A stretch of 64,000 nt of DNA. Origin: Cryphonectria parasitica EP155 (taxonomy: Eukaryota; Ascomycota; Sordariomycetes; Diaporthales; Cryphonectriaceae). Made by a program: the position numbers and the translations under genes. Below, piece by piece: positions 33,680-45,448 of the stretch; positions within the stretch are counted from its first letter, which is position 1; every line of letters starts with the position of its first letter. Location: positions 2,012,068-2,076,067 of the forward strand of contig NW_024468910.1 of the NCBI RefSeq assembly GCF_011745365.1, written 5' to 3'. A model generated the notes under the pieces. It saw nothing but the letters and a program-made list of their open reading frames with translations. It was not told where the DNA came from and made no database searches.

Positions 33680-35241
33680 ACGCCCCGATGGCTCTACCGC
33701 GATACGCAAGATGGATATCGGCTTTGTCAACAACCCAGATGCTGGAAAATATTCTCGGTGCCACTGGTCCCAGATCCTTGTGCCAGGAGAGCTGAAGAGC
33801 AACCCGTTCGCTGATAAAGCCTCAGAAGCATGGCTTGATATTGGGAGATATGCCAGAGAGGTGCTAGCTGCTCAATACAATCGTCGCTTTGTTTTGAGCT
33901 TTACAATCTGTGGATCTCTCATGAGAATATGGGAATTTGATCGTCTGGGAGGGATTGCATCTGAGCAATTCGATATCAACAAAGATGGATCTCGTTTCAT
34001 ATACATGATCCTCGGATTCCTGTGGATGAGCGAGGAATAGCTTGGGTTTGATCCTACGATTATTACATCAGGCAGCACCACATACATTGAGGTACAACGC
34101 AATAGCCAGACAGAGCGCCTGGTTATCGACAAGCATATGAAGCGAGCACCTTGCATAGCCGGCTGGGCAACAACTTGCTGGAAAGCTCACTGCGAAGATG
34201 ATCCGCAGATGCGTCTTGTTATCAAGGATTCCTGGCAGTAATGTGGAGCGTGAAGAAGAGGGTGAACTTCTTCGCAAAGCGATGGATCGAGATGTGATTA
34301 ATGTGGCCAGGTATTATCACCATGAGACCGTCCAGGTCGGCGGCAGGGATGATGATATTCAGAGCAACGTACGAAAGGAATTGGACATCGCACGCGCAAA
34401 GAACTGCCCCTCCAAGCACTCGATATCATCACAAAACACAAGTGCAGCTACTACTCCCCGGATAGGGCGCACCGCCGGCCTAAAACGGTCGTCTAGCCAG
34501 GCTGGAGTCTCTCTACCGCCAAGCAAGCGATCTTGTTCTGTTTCCTCGACAAAAGCTGAGAGTCAACCTGTGTCGAATCGAGTACACCGGCGAGTCGTGG
34601 TCCGCGATTTCGGGGAGCCGATTTACAAGGCGAGCTCTCCAGCAGCTCTGCTCCGCGCGCTAGAGGGCTGCATAAGGGGGCACGAATCTTTGTACCGCAA
34701 GGCTGGTCTTCTTCATCGGGACATCTCGATCAATAATCTGATAATCAACGAGGACAGGAATAATCCATCCTGGCCAGCGTTTTTGATTGATCTGGATCTT
34801 GCTATCGCGAAAGAACAACAATATGCTTCAGAGGCTAAGAGAAAGACTGGTACCAGAGCCTTTATGGCTATTGGGGTGCTTGTCGGCGAGCAACATTCCT
34901 TCATGCATGATCTTGAGTCGTTCTTCTGGGTGCTGTTCTGGATATGCATTCATTATGCTGGGCCAGATGACAGGGGCAGAATAATCCCACAGTTTGACCA
35001 GTGGAACTTTATCGATACAGTGGAGCTGGCTCAGCTCAAGCTGGGCACAGTTTCTGACGACGAAATTTTCCGCAGAACTGTAACGGGATATTTCACCGAA
35101 TACTACGAGCCTGTGATCCCTTGGATCAACAAGTTACGGAGGATAGTGTTCCCAGGGGGTGGGAGGTGGAAAAGCGAAGATGAAGGGTTGTATTCATCAA
35201 TGAAGAAGGTTCTTGATGAGGCTGCAAATGAGTTGAAATAA
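33680..35241 (+). pseudogene. FunK1-type fungal protein kinase, one stop and one frameshift
   Basis: Coding is recognisable from about 33680 (GSTAIRKMDIGFVNNPDAG) and reads HWSQILVPGELKSNPFADK, RIWEFDRLGGIASEQFDI and GFLWMSEE up to TAG at 34038-34040, where Gln is expected. It continues in frame (LGFDPTI, RAPCIAGWATTCWKAH, LVIKDSW) to a one-base shift at about 34238, then runs open to TAA 35241. The C-terminal part has the catalytic loop LLHRDISINNLIIN, the DFG-equivalent LIDLDLAIA, GTRAFMAIGVL, and HSFMHDLESFFWVLFWIC, all hallmarks of FunK1 (Pkinase_fungal). The N-terminal 200 or so residues of the family are missing. Only two lesions separate the remaining part from an open frame. Confidence 0.88.
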
Positions 35242-37245
35242 TAGCATTATACTAAAATATACCTGCTTATCCTCTCCCTTCAGCCCTGTTTTTTACCTTT
35301 AGAGTCGCTTGCTAATGCGAGAGCTTTTACTGAGAGCAGCTAAACATCTACCTGGGTAAAGATGAAAGTCTCGTTGCGTGCCTGATATGTTGTAGATGTC
35401 CGAGCTTTTACTATGTAGCACTAGTGGAGGACGGGATGACCAGATGAGCTCCAGACCTCAACCCAACAAGAGTAGAACACACGAACACATACACACACAT
35501 AGAGAGAAAGGAGGCGATGGGCCAGTCAGACGCCGGGTTGAATGCCACCACGCTGATGACACGGCCGGGCTGCGGGACGGCACGCAGAAAGACAGTGGGC
35601 GATAGGTAGCCCACAGCCTGACAAAGGGCCAAAAGCATAGCCATGTCGATGGTTGCGACAGGCAGATCACCATAATTGCTCACGGTGATGCCCTCGTTCG
35701 TAGCAGAAGCCCTGACGAGTCGCGAACGTCCAGACCTTAATCCTGTCCAGCGGCGTCGACGCATGCGGAACACAAGAAAACATGGCCTGTACCGCATGAC
35801 ATAACGTCTCACGAGCCGCGGACATGGCTCGGGGAAATGGGACGCGAGACACGGCACGACAGCTGTCCTGCAAATCAGAAGAAGCTGCTGTTGTCTGGCC
35901 TCAAACCAGCCTGCCGAGCCCCTGTACAGGCCTGGTACCAGACTGGTCACGGACCCGCGATGCAGCGTTGGAAGCAATGTCTCAGCGCGGCATCTTGAGT
36001 GCCCGATACAGAAGCCAGCCACGCATTGTCGGCCACGAGGGCAAGAGGGTACAAGCGGGTAACGGAGCTGTACCGTGCATGCTGCCGCCCGTGGGGGGGG
36101 GGGGTGGGGAGGGATCGTTATGGACTCGTTGTTTTCAGCTTCAGGATGAAGGATGCGTACCTCGCGAAAAAGATTGCTTTCGATGTATTCCCCTCGCCAA
36201 GATACGAGCTGCCGACTGTTGAGGTATACTGTGATTGCTACACAGTGAGCGAAACGATCCGAGCATGACTGATTGGCGGCTGCATTGCAACTGAGCGAGC
36301 GACCTGGACCGAATACCCACCCCTCCTTCGTCATCCCGGCCCTGCCACCGCACGCGTCCAGCTTCCTCAGACCTGTAGAGAAAAACTTGATACTTCCTCT
36401 CTTGTTCTGGACTGTCGGGGCTGCACTTCTCTCTTCCTATTGGTTAGGGAGGGGGAGGCGGAATATTCCTGCCCATGTCTCGCTGCTGGGCAGCCTTTTC
36501 AGCCCGGAACCAGGACTCGAAAGTGTTGTGTCACAACGTCTCTTCCACTCACACACACTTTCTTTCCGTCGTACGATCATCTGCAATACCATGACTTGTC
36601 TCCCTGGGCGTGCAATGAATCTTGCGTTGCAAGGTACTTCTTTTTCCAAAAAAGCGGTAAGGCAGCCAGTCGGGCAGCTCAAGTGGTGGGTGGTGATGTG
36701 ACATATAAACAGCGCCGTTGCCAAGGAGGGGGAGGGAGGAGTTGCTGTGACATTTCATGAGGCGCACAGCACTGGACTTCGTTTTAGCGTTGTAGCTTAA
36801 TTACGGAGCGTCAGGGCGCTAGTGGTCACAGCGGTGGTGGGGGCGGTAAGTTGGGGCTACGGCGCTGTGGGGTTTGGTGTGTGTGGTGTGCCATAGGGGT
36901 GTGCCGGGTGCAATGTGGGTATATGTAACCCGTCGTGCTCCACCTAACTCTGGACCAGCCCAATTCCTTCCCCAGACTTCTTCAGCCAAGACAAATTACA
37001 TACTATCTACATAGTAGAGCCCATCTCTATCTCTGTGCAGATCTGCGCTTGTCTTCTAGGGTGTCTCGAGTCACTACTGTCGTCCTCTCCCTCCTCTACA
37101 CTACCTTTTCCTGCCGATCCTCCTCCCGCTGGACCACTTTCTCGTTGGCTCCAGCTTTGACAAACGGCGGCGGCCACGACCACGACCACGACCACGACGG
37201 ACGAGCTATTGAGGCCTCAACAGAGTGTATCTTTAGCTCAAAAAG
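35242..37245. other. Intergenic region and leader of the bZIP gene
   Basis: Long GC-rich frames on both strands (for example minus 36334-35411) carry no domain and look fortuitous. A run of 10 G lies near 36094-36104. The last 300 bases are pyrimidine-rich, as in fungal promoters and 5' leaders. This stretch marks the change from the accessory island to apparently conserved genes. Confidence 0.5.
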
Positions 37246-37798
37246 ATGAGTTACTCGCAGGCCCCTTACTACCCCGCCGCGTATCCCCCCTACAACCAGT
37301 ACCCCATGGGCATCTCGCCTCTGACGCCCTCCCATCCAAACTCTGCCGGATCCCAGGAGTTCAATAACATGTCTTCCTCGGTAAGGAGATCAATTTGGTA
37401 TTCACCGTTACTTGAACGTAGCGTGTCATTTGTTATGCTTTTGTTTGTTTGACGGTCTTGGTTTCGATCTTGGGTTTTTCCATTCCTCTTTCTTGCTTCT
37501 TCTTTTCCTTCGCGCTCTAAAGCACCCTACTAGTAGTCATTTGCTCGTGCTTTTGGGGCTTACACATGTCTTACTCTAGAACCCCTTCGACAATTACGCA
37601 GGCGAATATCAATTCCAAAACTTCAACAATCACCCATTCACCGGCCCTGCCTTCGCTACTCCCCAGCCTGCTCCCTCCTTCTCGAACCCATCCACGCCTC
37701 CCAACAACAATACACAGACCACCATTTTCCAGAACGGCCCACCGCAAACGCAGCACCATCATCGGCCGCAGCACCACCAGCCGCTCCACCAGCCGCTC

Positions 37799-37829
<31 letters not shown>

Positions 37830-38693
37830 CGCCGCCGCTGCCGCTGCCGCTGCCCCAGGACTTCCATGGCGCCGACCTCTCTAGTCCCGTATTCAATCCG
37901 GCCCCGTACGTGGACGGTCCCGCCATGACTAACGTCAACATCGAGCCTAAGAAGGAAGCCGAGCGCAGCAGCAACAGCGCTCGCGGCTCGCACTCGGCGG
38001 ATGAGGAGGACGAGGAGGCCATCAACCCGAACCAGGCCAAGCGCAAGGTCCAGAACCGCAATGCGTAAGTGATACACATATAGGAGATGAACATATATCT
38101 TGCAACGCCTACTCTGGAGCTACCATCGGCTAACGCCTACTTCGCTCTTCAACAGGCAGCGGGCCTTTCGCGAGCGTAAGGAGCGTCACGTCAAGGACTT
38201 GGAAACGAAGGTCGCCGACCTCGAGCAGGCCAAGTATGAGAAGACTACTGAGAACGAGAAGCTCAAGAAGGACCTACAAAAAGCCAATACCGAGAACGAA
38301 ATCCTGCGGGCAACAGCGGCAGCAGCGCCGCCGGTGGCAAACCCTGTCTACAGCGGCTACGGCTACCCCGATTTTGGCCCTACCACGACCGGGCCTATGC
38401 ACTATAACCCGACCGACTTCTACACCAGGCTGCTCGCGAATCACCCGGGCAAGCGGCCCAGCCATCGCATCCGCACTACATCAGATGGTGTCCGGCTGTA
38501 CGGCGCCGGTGCCACCTGGGAGTATATCATTGGACACGAGCTCTATAAGCAGGGGCTCGTCGACGTCGGTGATATCAGCAACCGCTTGCGGTACAAAGCC
38601 GTGTGCGACGGCCAGGGCCCGGCCTTTGACGAGAAGACCATCAACGATGCCATCGAGCAGAGCGTTGGGAGTGGAAGCGACAGGCTGATCTGA
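37246..38693 (+). CDS. Yap/AP-1-like bZIP transcription factor (FCR3-like)
   Basis: Three exons, 37246-37380, 37580-38064 and 38156-38693, with GT...AG introns of 199 and 91 bases, encode 385 residues. The N-terminus is Pro/Tyr-rich (MSYSQAPYYPAAYPPYNQYP). The middle has a CAG-encoded polyglutamine run (about 37801-37830) and Pro/Gln stretches. The basic region, about residues 198-217, reads QAKRKVQNRNAQRAFRERKERH; NAQRAFRERK is the Yap-type DNA contact motif, and intron 2 splits the Ala codon. A leucine zipper follows (KDLETKVADLEQAKYEKTTE). The C-terminal domain (TWEYIIGHELYKQGLVDVGD) is shared by a fungal Yap subgroup that includes FCR3-like factors. A nuclear regulator; which stress it serves cannot be read from sequence. 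Confidence 0.88.
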
Positions 38694-40514
38694 AAAAGGG
38701 GACCCGCCAAGGATCAAGTGACGGGCCTACCCACAAACTTGTCCCCACCGGATCATCTCAAACGGCACAGGTTGGCACAGAGGACGACGCCGGGGGATTA
38801 TGCCCCAAGGTTATTTCCAAAGTCCGCATCATTACATTCACTTTCTTACGACGTTACGAACATGAAAGCGGGGTTTGGACAACTTGGTGCCGCGAGACCT
38901 TGCAGCAAAGATGTAGGGAAACGCAAAAATGAGGCAACTCATGTTTCTAGGGTTTAGAGGACCTCAGGTACGCCCCCACTTCGACTGTTACAAGCAACCC
39001 AAGAGGGCTTCTTCGCCTCACGGCCGTGGTGAATGACAGGGCGCCTCGGCATTGGCCGGCCTCTCTAGACGATAAGAGCACACTTAGCGAGGAGTTTTTA
39101 ATTTTGTTTTCGGGAGAGGGAGGGGGGACAGGAGCTCAGGGTTGAAAGGGACATCACATATGGTTTTCACGGTATTTAAAGAGCATGGACAAAAGGGAAC
39201 CGGTCATTCTTTTTTTTTTTTTAATGTTTTTTTTTTTGGGGGGGGGGGACGCTGAGGAGTTTGCGAAGGCAATCGGGATGCTATTGAGGAACCAACAGCA
39301 TTATTTATTTATTTATTTATTTTGGAGAGAGAGAGAGAGAGAGGGACCTCGAGGAGCTCGTTGGCTTTTTCCTTTTCCTGCCTCAGATCGCCTCCTATTT
39401 ATTTGATTTCGCGTCCTGATTCGCGTGTTTTTATCTTCTTTCAGTTGCCTACCTCCTTTGAAGGTATTAATCTGCCTGAGGTTATGTAACCACATCCTTT
39501 GGAGGTTTGTAGTTAGCCAGGCTGTCTCCTTCCTAACCGACCTTGAGAGCGATCAGGCACTCAAGTCAGGATTTTGTCGGCTGTCGATAATATCACAAAA
39601 TCTGTTCACCGCGGTTTTCCCCCTCAATCAATCCTCGCGCAGACCGGGGGTCTTTCGCTTGTGGCTCCGACTTTCGTCCATAATTCTCAAGAGTACCTCC
39701 GTCGTTAGAAACTCGTGGCGTACGGTACATTATCTGGCTCAGTGGATCGGCGGGACCAGGTCAAATGTTCCTGATAATGAGTCGGTGGAGGCGACGTGAA
39801 GTTTGGGATCAGGTTTGCCCACAAAGGCGGCCACCCTGCGACCATCTTCCCGCGCTGCATTCAATCGTCATAGTTTGCACGCCGGAGCGCCTGAATTGGT
39901 CTGAACTATTGTGGTATGATGTGCAGTCCTACATGCACCACGCAGGGTACAAAGGTAATAAAACGGTGGAAGACCTTGCTCGAGAGGGAAAACATGCAAT
40001 CTCACCGAGGTCTCTGAAGGCCTCGCCCTTCTGTATGTACATCTCTAACAACAAGATTAAGACCATCATGTTCCCTCGTTTCCCACAGCGTCTCTGACGC
40101 CTAACCGCCAAGAACTATGCCCCAGTTACACACCTAAACTTTCCTGTCGTAAAACCCGTATCATCATATTCATGTGTCAGATCTCCGCATTTACACTCAT
40201 TACTTTGTTTCCCCAGAAAGGGCCGGGTGGCCTTCTTGGTTTCCTAGTCCATCTGCAGCCTTTCAATATCTTGAGACCATCACACCGACGGACAGATGCG
40301 TGGTTACAGAATTGCCAGCTTGCAAATATCATGTGGGTCGACGTGGCCGGATTGGAACATCCGTGACTGCATGCAATGCGTGACTAGTCGATGCTGCAGC
40401 TGCACGAACAACGCACGCAGCGACGCATGTCGCCTGTTTCCTGGACGGCGACTCGTTATCCTCTTTACCCACAGCCTTGTTCTCACCTCGCCATACGACT
40501 GGTCGGTTTGTCGT
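38694..40514. other. Intergenic region with low-complexity tracts
   Basis: No gene is recognised. The centre holds homopolymer and microsatellite runs (39210-39343, listed separately). The longer plus-strand frames have no domain. Confidence 0.5.
39210..39343. repeat. Compound low-complexity tract
   Basis: T12-13 (39210-39222), T11 (39227-39237) directly followed by G12 (39238-39249), then (TTTA)n at about 39301-39323 and (GA)n at about 39325-39343. Likely polymorphic in length. Confidence 0.85.
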
Positions 40515-41959
40515 CTATTGCGCCTTCTTCCCATTCGCGGCAGGCTCCACGTAGGGGTGCTTGATACGCAGGCACCAGATGTCGAGATAGTCGCAGATCG
40601 TAACGATGACATCCACGACGAAGGATCCATACACACCGATTGAGACTCCCAACATAAGGAACATGTAGGCAACCTGGTAGACATCATCACCAAGAGCGGA
40701 GGGCCAGCCGAGCCAGGGGTGTCCAAACTCATACTGCAGCCAAGGGCCGAGGGAGTCGAAGACACCGTAGGCCAACGGCAGGACCAGCACGTTCGTGTAC
40801 GGAAAGTCGAGCTTGACCAGGTGGGCGGTGATTATCTGCCCGACAGAGTAGGCGTTGACCAGACCACAAAACAGGGCAAATGGCACCAGATGGTTGTGCA
40901 GGATGTTGGGCTGCAGGAGCAGGTAGGACACGACCAGGGCCCAGGTCACAAAGAAGGGCATCAGGCCGACCAATGCGTAGCGGCTCCGGTCGCCGCGCGC
41001 TCGTCGGGCCTTGATAACGTTCCGACAGGACTCGAGCGTGTTCAGGCACAGGACCGCGAAGCCCTGCACCAAGTTCCAATCAGAGAAGGACATGTTGTAG
41101 ACGAAGTCCGGGATGAACGGCAGCTGAGGAACGCCGATCGTCTCTAACAGCGAATTGGCCCAGATGTGCCCGCCGCCGAAGTAACCGGTGGCTGCGTAGA
41201 TGACGCAGATAATCAAGACACCCTCAACGGGTCCGTTAATGAGCCCGAGGGTAAGCGTCTTGGTGTGGTATTCATCCCAGGTCTGAACATAGAAGGTCAG
41301 GAGCGCTACAGCACTAATGTCAGTTGACAAATATTCTCTTTACGGGCATTGACCCCCCCCCCCCCCTCCTGTTGATCTGAAGGATGATGTAACGCACAGC
41401 AGAAGAGCATCGCAACCGTTTTCCAGCCCTGGCCAAGATTATTACATCCCGCGAAGAGTAGGACCTCGAGGGAGGTGTTGAGCGCATCGACGCCGTGGTC
41501 GAAAAGCTCTCCGAGGGGTCCGCTCTGGCGTGTGCGGCGTCTGGCAATCAGGGCATCATTGTCAGTCTTCGTCTGTCTTCCAAAGCCCCCCACCTAAGGC
41601 AGCTGCCAGAACGAGCCAGGGTCGAGGTTTGATTGAGGTGGTAGGTATACTTACGCCTGTGAGCCATCCACAGCATCAAAGGTCTGGTACAGGAACAGCC
41701 CGATAGCCCAGCTGTAGTAGACCCATGTAGGGCAGTCCTGATCGAGGGTGGGGTTGAACCAGAGCAGCGTCCAAAAGTTGAAGATGACGAACATGAAGCC
41801 CGTGAGGGTGATCAGGTTGGGCGCCATGGCCATGGGGAAACACTTTATAACAACATTTGTGTAGAAGGGCTTTAGGATGTACTTGGACGTGAGAGACCGG
41901 TCAACCGACGAGTACTTGTACTCCTTGAGCCCCGGCAGCTTCTCCTGCCGGACGTACAT
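40515..41959 (-). CDS. ept1: Ethanolamine/choline phosphotransferase (EPT1/CPT1 family)
   Basis: Three exons, 41959-41655, 41540-41394 and 41313-40515, encode 416 residues. The first intron splits the active-site motif. After splicing, the CDP-alcohol phosphotransferase signature D-x2-DG-x2-AR-x8-G-x3-D-x3-D is complete: Asp95, Asp98, Gly99, Ala102, Arg103, Gly112, Asp116, Asp120. About eight to ten hydrophobic segments follow, with the conserved LLTFYVQTWDEYHTKTLTLG after the motif. The enzyme transfers phosphoethanolamine or phosphocholine from its CDP form to diacylglycerol in the ER/Golgi membrane, the last Kennedy-pathway step. The second donor is ambiguous: GTGCGT at 41397 looks stronger but breaks frame, so GTTACA at 41393 was chosen. 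That intron contains a 14-C run. Confidence 0.93.
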
Positions 41960-42872
41960 GGCTGCGAGCGAGTTGTCTCTGTGTGATCTGTGGTGTTTGG
42001 TTTATTGATGGTGTTGGATGCGCTGTCGGTCACGGGCGGTCGCGGGTGTTTGATTGAGCTGGACTAGCTTGCAGGCGTCGGAGAAGTGCTCGCTCAGCAC
42101 TGTGGTATCGAATAGCCAAGATACTGGGGAGGAGGAGTGGGGAAGGGAAGACAAAACATAAAATTTTGTGGTGGAGGATAAAAAACCTGGTGGATGTCTT
42201 CGTTGTTCGCGACCCGCCAACCTGTACGCGTTTGCTTGCTTCTTTCCCGCCAAATTTTAGCTCTGCCTTGGTTGCAGCTTGAGATCGGATGGACGTCATA
42301 TGGTGCAAGATGCCGGTACTAGCCTTGGCACCCGGGAGTCTCCGTCTGGGAGGGAGGGCTACGTGTGGGGGTTAGGGTTTTGGTGAACCTTTCTCCAGGG
42401 TCAACTCCACCACACTTGAGCCACGAATAACAACCTATTTCGAGGACGTCGCAGCCAACGGGTAGCAATATTATGCGCGCATTTCGAGAGGCTAGTAGTA
42501 TAACAAGTACTACAATCTCGCTCAAGGGCTGCGAGAAGCGCACATATCGAGCTGGCAAAGATTGACGCCGAGGCGACACGGGCCGACTTCGAGCTAATGC
42601 TGGTGATGGCGAGGTTCATAGAGGTCGAGGAGATACGCTACCTTGTGTGATGAGAACATGGTATGCAAAATCCCATTTCCATATCCACGGTTGTCTATTT
42701 CTGACTAACTGTTCCATACAGCAGCAGACTAGAGGCAAAGTTGAGGCAGCCCTGTAGTGCGCTCGTACATAGCATAGCGTGTGAATCTGTGCGTTCAAAT
42801 GCAGATTGATTTCAGATTGTCTAGCTCTATGCCATTTCTCAAGGCGGTAAACTTTGCTCTTGTTATATCTAC
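41960..42872. other. Intergenic region upstream of the phosphotransferase gene
   Basis: Expected to contain the minus-strand promoter of the phosphotransferase gene. Short frames only. A telomere-like GGGGTTAGGGTTTTGG occurs at about 42367-42382. Confidence 0.5.
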
Positions 42873-43763
42873 TTATCGGCTAGAAGGAAACGACACAAGA
42901 TGAACGCGCCGGAATGCCATTGGACCATACCGAACGAGCATCCAGGCAGAACCGAAGATAGCTGCCCAGGCCACCGCTCCGCTCACCACGAGCACCCTCA
43001 TACGAGTCTTCATAGACTTTGCATCATTCTCATGCGGCAGCTTCGTGCCGGGCGGCGGTACCTTGTCCAACCTGCCCACCATCTCGCACAGCGGCTCCCA
43101 TCCCATCCCGGGATGATACTCAATGAGGTGCCTCCCTCTCCTGGCAGCTTGTTCCTTGACCCAGATCTGATATCTTTCATAGAACTCAGGCGACGCCCAG
43201 TCAAGCCCAGCGCCGGCGCCCGGTTGCAGGCCAAGTTCTGCGAATCGCGGCTGCTGCGCCCAGTAGTCATATATGCCCTGCAACATGGTGGAGACTTTGC
43301 GGAGCGTACGGAAGGGGAAATAGATACACCTGAAGAGCAGCGAGTAGGGGAAACCAAACACCTCGTGACAGCTTCGCGACCACGAGGCCGCTCGGTGCTC
43401 CTCCGGCCCGGGCCGCGTGTTGAGAAGGACTGCTGCGTCAGGATACATATCCATCAGGTCGTCGGCGAAGAGGGTGCCCGGCACGTCGACGGTGGAGGCA
43501 CAGCCCTCGAACAGGCGGTACAGGATAGCGTGGCGCCGGTTGGTGTCCCTCTCGCGCATAGCGTTGATGACGAGCTGCATCTTGTTGGGCTGCCACACCA
43601 TGGAACGCATGTGCATGCAGGGGCCACAGTCGAGGAGGGGGCCTTCGAGAGCACTCTTCAAAGACGTTGTAGCACATCGCGGCAGCCCAACGCCAATGAC
43701 CTTCATTTGCACCTGGGGAGGCTGTTCTGCTTTCGCAGATAATGGTGAGGGTGGAGATGCCAT
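42873..43763 (-). CDS. Fungal sulfotransferase-family protein (Sulfotransfer_4-like), membrane-anchored
   Basis: A single exon of 296 residues. The nucleotide-binding loop is near the N-terminus (residues about 21-40: MKVIGVGLPRCATTSLKSAL), the PAPS-binding 5'-phosphosulfate-loop motif of this family. Next come CGPCMHMRSMVW and the acceptor-side segment DLMDMYPDAAVLLNTRPGPE, where the SWSRS stretch may be the 3'-phosphate site. A C-terminal transmembrane helix (about residues 261-280, LVVSGAVAWAAIFGSAWMLV) ends in a short tail, so the catalytic part probably faces cytosol or ER lumen from a tail anchor. Family members in fungi are numerous and mostly uncharacterised; the acceptor is unknown. 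Confidence 0.82.
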   Translation of the reverse strand: MASPPSPLSAKAEQPPQVQMKVIGVGLPRCATTSLKSALEGPLLDCGPCMHMRSMVWQPNKMQLVINAMRERDTNRRHAILYRLFEGCASTVDVPGTLFADDLMDMYPDAAVLLNTRPGPEEHRAASWSRSCHEVFGFPYSLLFRCIYFPFRTLRKVSTMLQGIYDYWAQQPRFAELGLQPGAGAGLDWASPEFYERYQIWVKEQAARRGRHLIEYHPGMGWEPLCEMVGRLDKVPPPGTKLPHENDAKSMKTRMRVLVVSGAVAWAAIFGSAWMLVRYGPMAFRRVHLVSFPSSR

Positions 43764-44677
43764 GTTTACCGATATTTAAGGCGTCAGTCTGTCGTTCGAA
43801 ATACTGGACTGACATACGAGACAGAGAGGAGCGGGCAGGAGGAACACACGGTTTGATTCATTCATATAGAGAGCGAGGCGACGGTGTCACGAGTGAGGTA
43901 ATAAGTGAACTTCGGGACAGCCGGGCCAGAAATGAAAATGTTCCACATCTTACTGCGATGTTATACACCGACTGTGCACATTCCATCGTACATAGTACGT
44001 GTTTGCATCCTGATTTGCCTGGCGTCGCTCGGATGCCGGCGGTGTACCTCCATTAGGCTATATACAGCTAGCTAGTTAGTGAGGCCACAAAGGGGTGATC
44101 CTACAAGGCACCAGACGTTGGTCTCGAGGGACTTGAATTCTTAATCAATGGTCCAGGCTATACATGATTGGCCGGACACCACCCGGATCTGCGGCGCCTC
44201 CATGCCTCCATGTGCCGCCATGGCCGTTGCTTACCCGCACCGTTGCCGCTGTGGAGCGTGCTCGTACTAGAATCAAAGCAGACGTTTGTTCACTAGAGTG
44301 AATGGGGTTGAAGGTGTATCAGACGTCATATGCAGTTAGCACCTGGGAAGGGAGGACGATGTCGACGTGATTACTATGTAAATAATCAGTAATTGTTTCG
44401 CTTCGACAAGCTTGAATTTAGCTGGCTTTGGCTCACACACCAGCCATGCTTTCTGCCGCAACCATGTAGACGATAAATTAGGAAAACTAATGTCCCTACT
44501 TTCTGTGCGATCAAGAATCCTGTCTCATCCCCAGAAGAGTCTTAATGGTTGAGGGGTCAACATCAAACTCACTCAGACCTCAATATTACAGCTTTGTATC
44601 AGAGAAGAGGAGGAGGTGGGGATAAGACGTATTAGTTTGAAAAGAAATTCTCGTTTCAGTCGAAAAGGGTAATAAGC
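43764..44677. other. Intergenic region, nothing recognised
   Basis: Short frames only; a few GCTA repeats near 44068-44076. Possible promoter of the sulfotransferase-family gene on the minus strand. Confidence 0.5.
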
Positions 44678-45027
44678 GTTTACATTGTCGTTGGCAAACC
44701 GAGAATTATCGTAGGTATGAGATGCTGCCAAGAACCGCTCCGGGTGAGACTTTTGCAGCTTGTGGAAAATCTCAGGCCCGAGAATGTATGTCTTACAAGC
44801 TCAGTCCATGATGTTATCTTAGGGATCAAGTTACCAGCGACATCTAAACCCCCTGGCACACTACGAGGTGTGCTGCTCGGGTTATGATGATTGATGCGCA
44901 GGGTCTCGTTGATAACGGCCTCTAGGTAGACTAGGCCCTTGGTGGAAGTGACGGTGGTGTCCAGCTCGAGGACAAAGGTGCTTCGCATCTCGTGCACCAG
45001 ACCTTCAAACTGCAGCCGCTCGCGGGC
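44678..45027 (-). pseudogene. Cytochrome P450 C-terminal fragment
   Basis: Minus-strand pieces contain the K-helix ExxR motif (YLEAVINETLRINHHNPSST, then RSVPGGLDVAGNLIP) and, in another frame about 50 codons later, the PERF motif in SHPERFLAASHTYDNSRFANDN. A frame change or small intron lies between (about 44770-44810). The haem-binding cysteine region and everything before the J-helix are missing. This is a remnant of a P450, probably a secondary-metabolism type. Confidence 0.7.
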
Positions 45028-45448
45028 AAGCAGTAATGCGGTGGTGGACACGCTGATGATCTTGAGCTGCCTGTAGATGGCTGTAACGTAGATAAAATAA
45101 ATAAACAAGGGGGGGGGGGGGCTAGTCCTTTGATTTTTCGAGGCTCAGGGCATAGCGCAACATATTTTGGATTATATCAATTTGAGGTCACAGGTGGTGG
45201 CATCCACGGCCTCTGCCCGTGAGCTCTGAATTTTTGGACAGAATTGAAACGACAAAGTAGACTGAAAATGGACAGACATGAGACTATCATTACACCAGCT
45301 TGCATGGTTTAGGCTCTAATTTATACGAATAGCTGGGTGATGACCCGACTATGCCTCAGACTGTAGACTCGCTTATCCAGGTTTTCTCGCTTTGAGTGGA
45401 TAAGGAAGAAGGAAAGTTTCCCATTCTACTTTTCAGGATGTACTTGCT

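Noticed and set aside
33515..33802. Minus-strand frame that could be the first exon of the HNH gene
   Set aside because: The plus strand here encodes recognisable FunK1 sequence, so the frame is an antisense shadow.
35411..36334. 307-codon minus-strand frame
   Set aside because: No domain, overlapping long frames on both strands, GC-rich region; probably fortuitous.
37759..38094. Minus-strand frame with Ser, Gly, Trp and Cys runs opposite the bZIP gene
   Set aside because: Antisense of the CAG/CCG repeats of exon 2.
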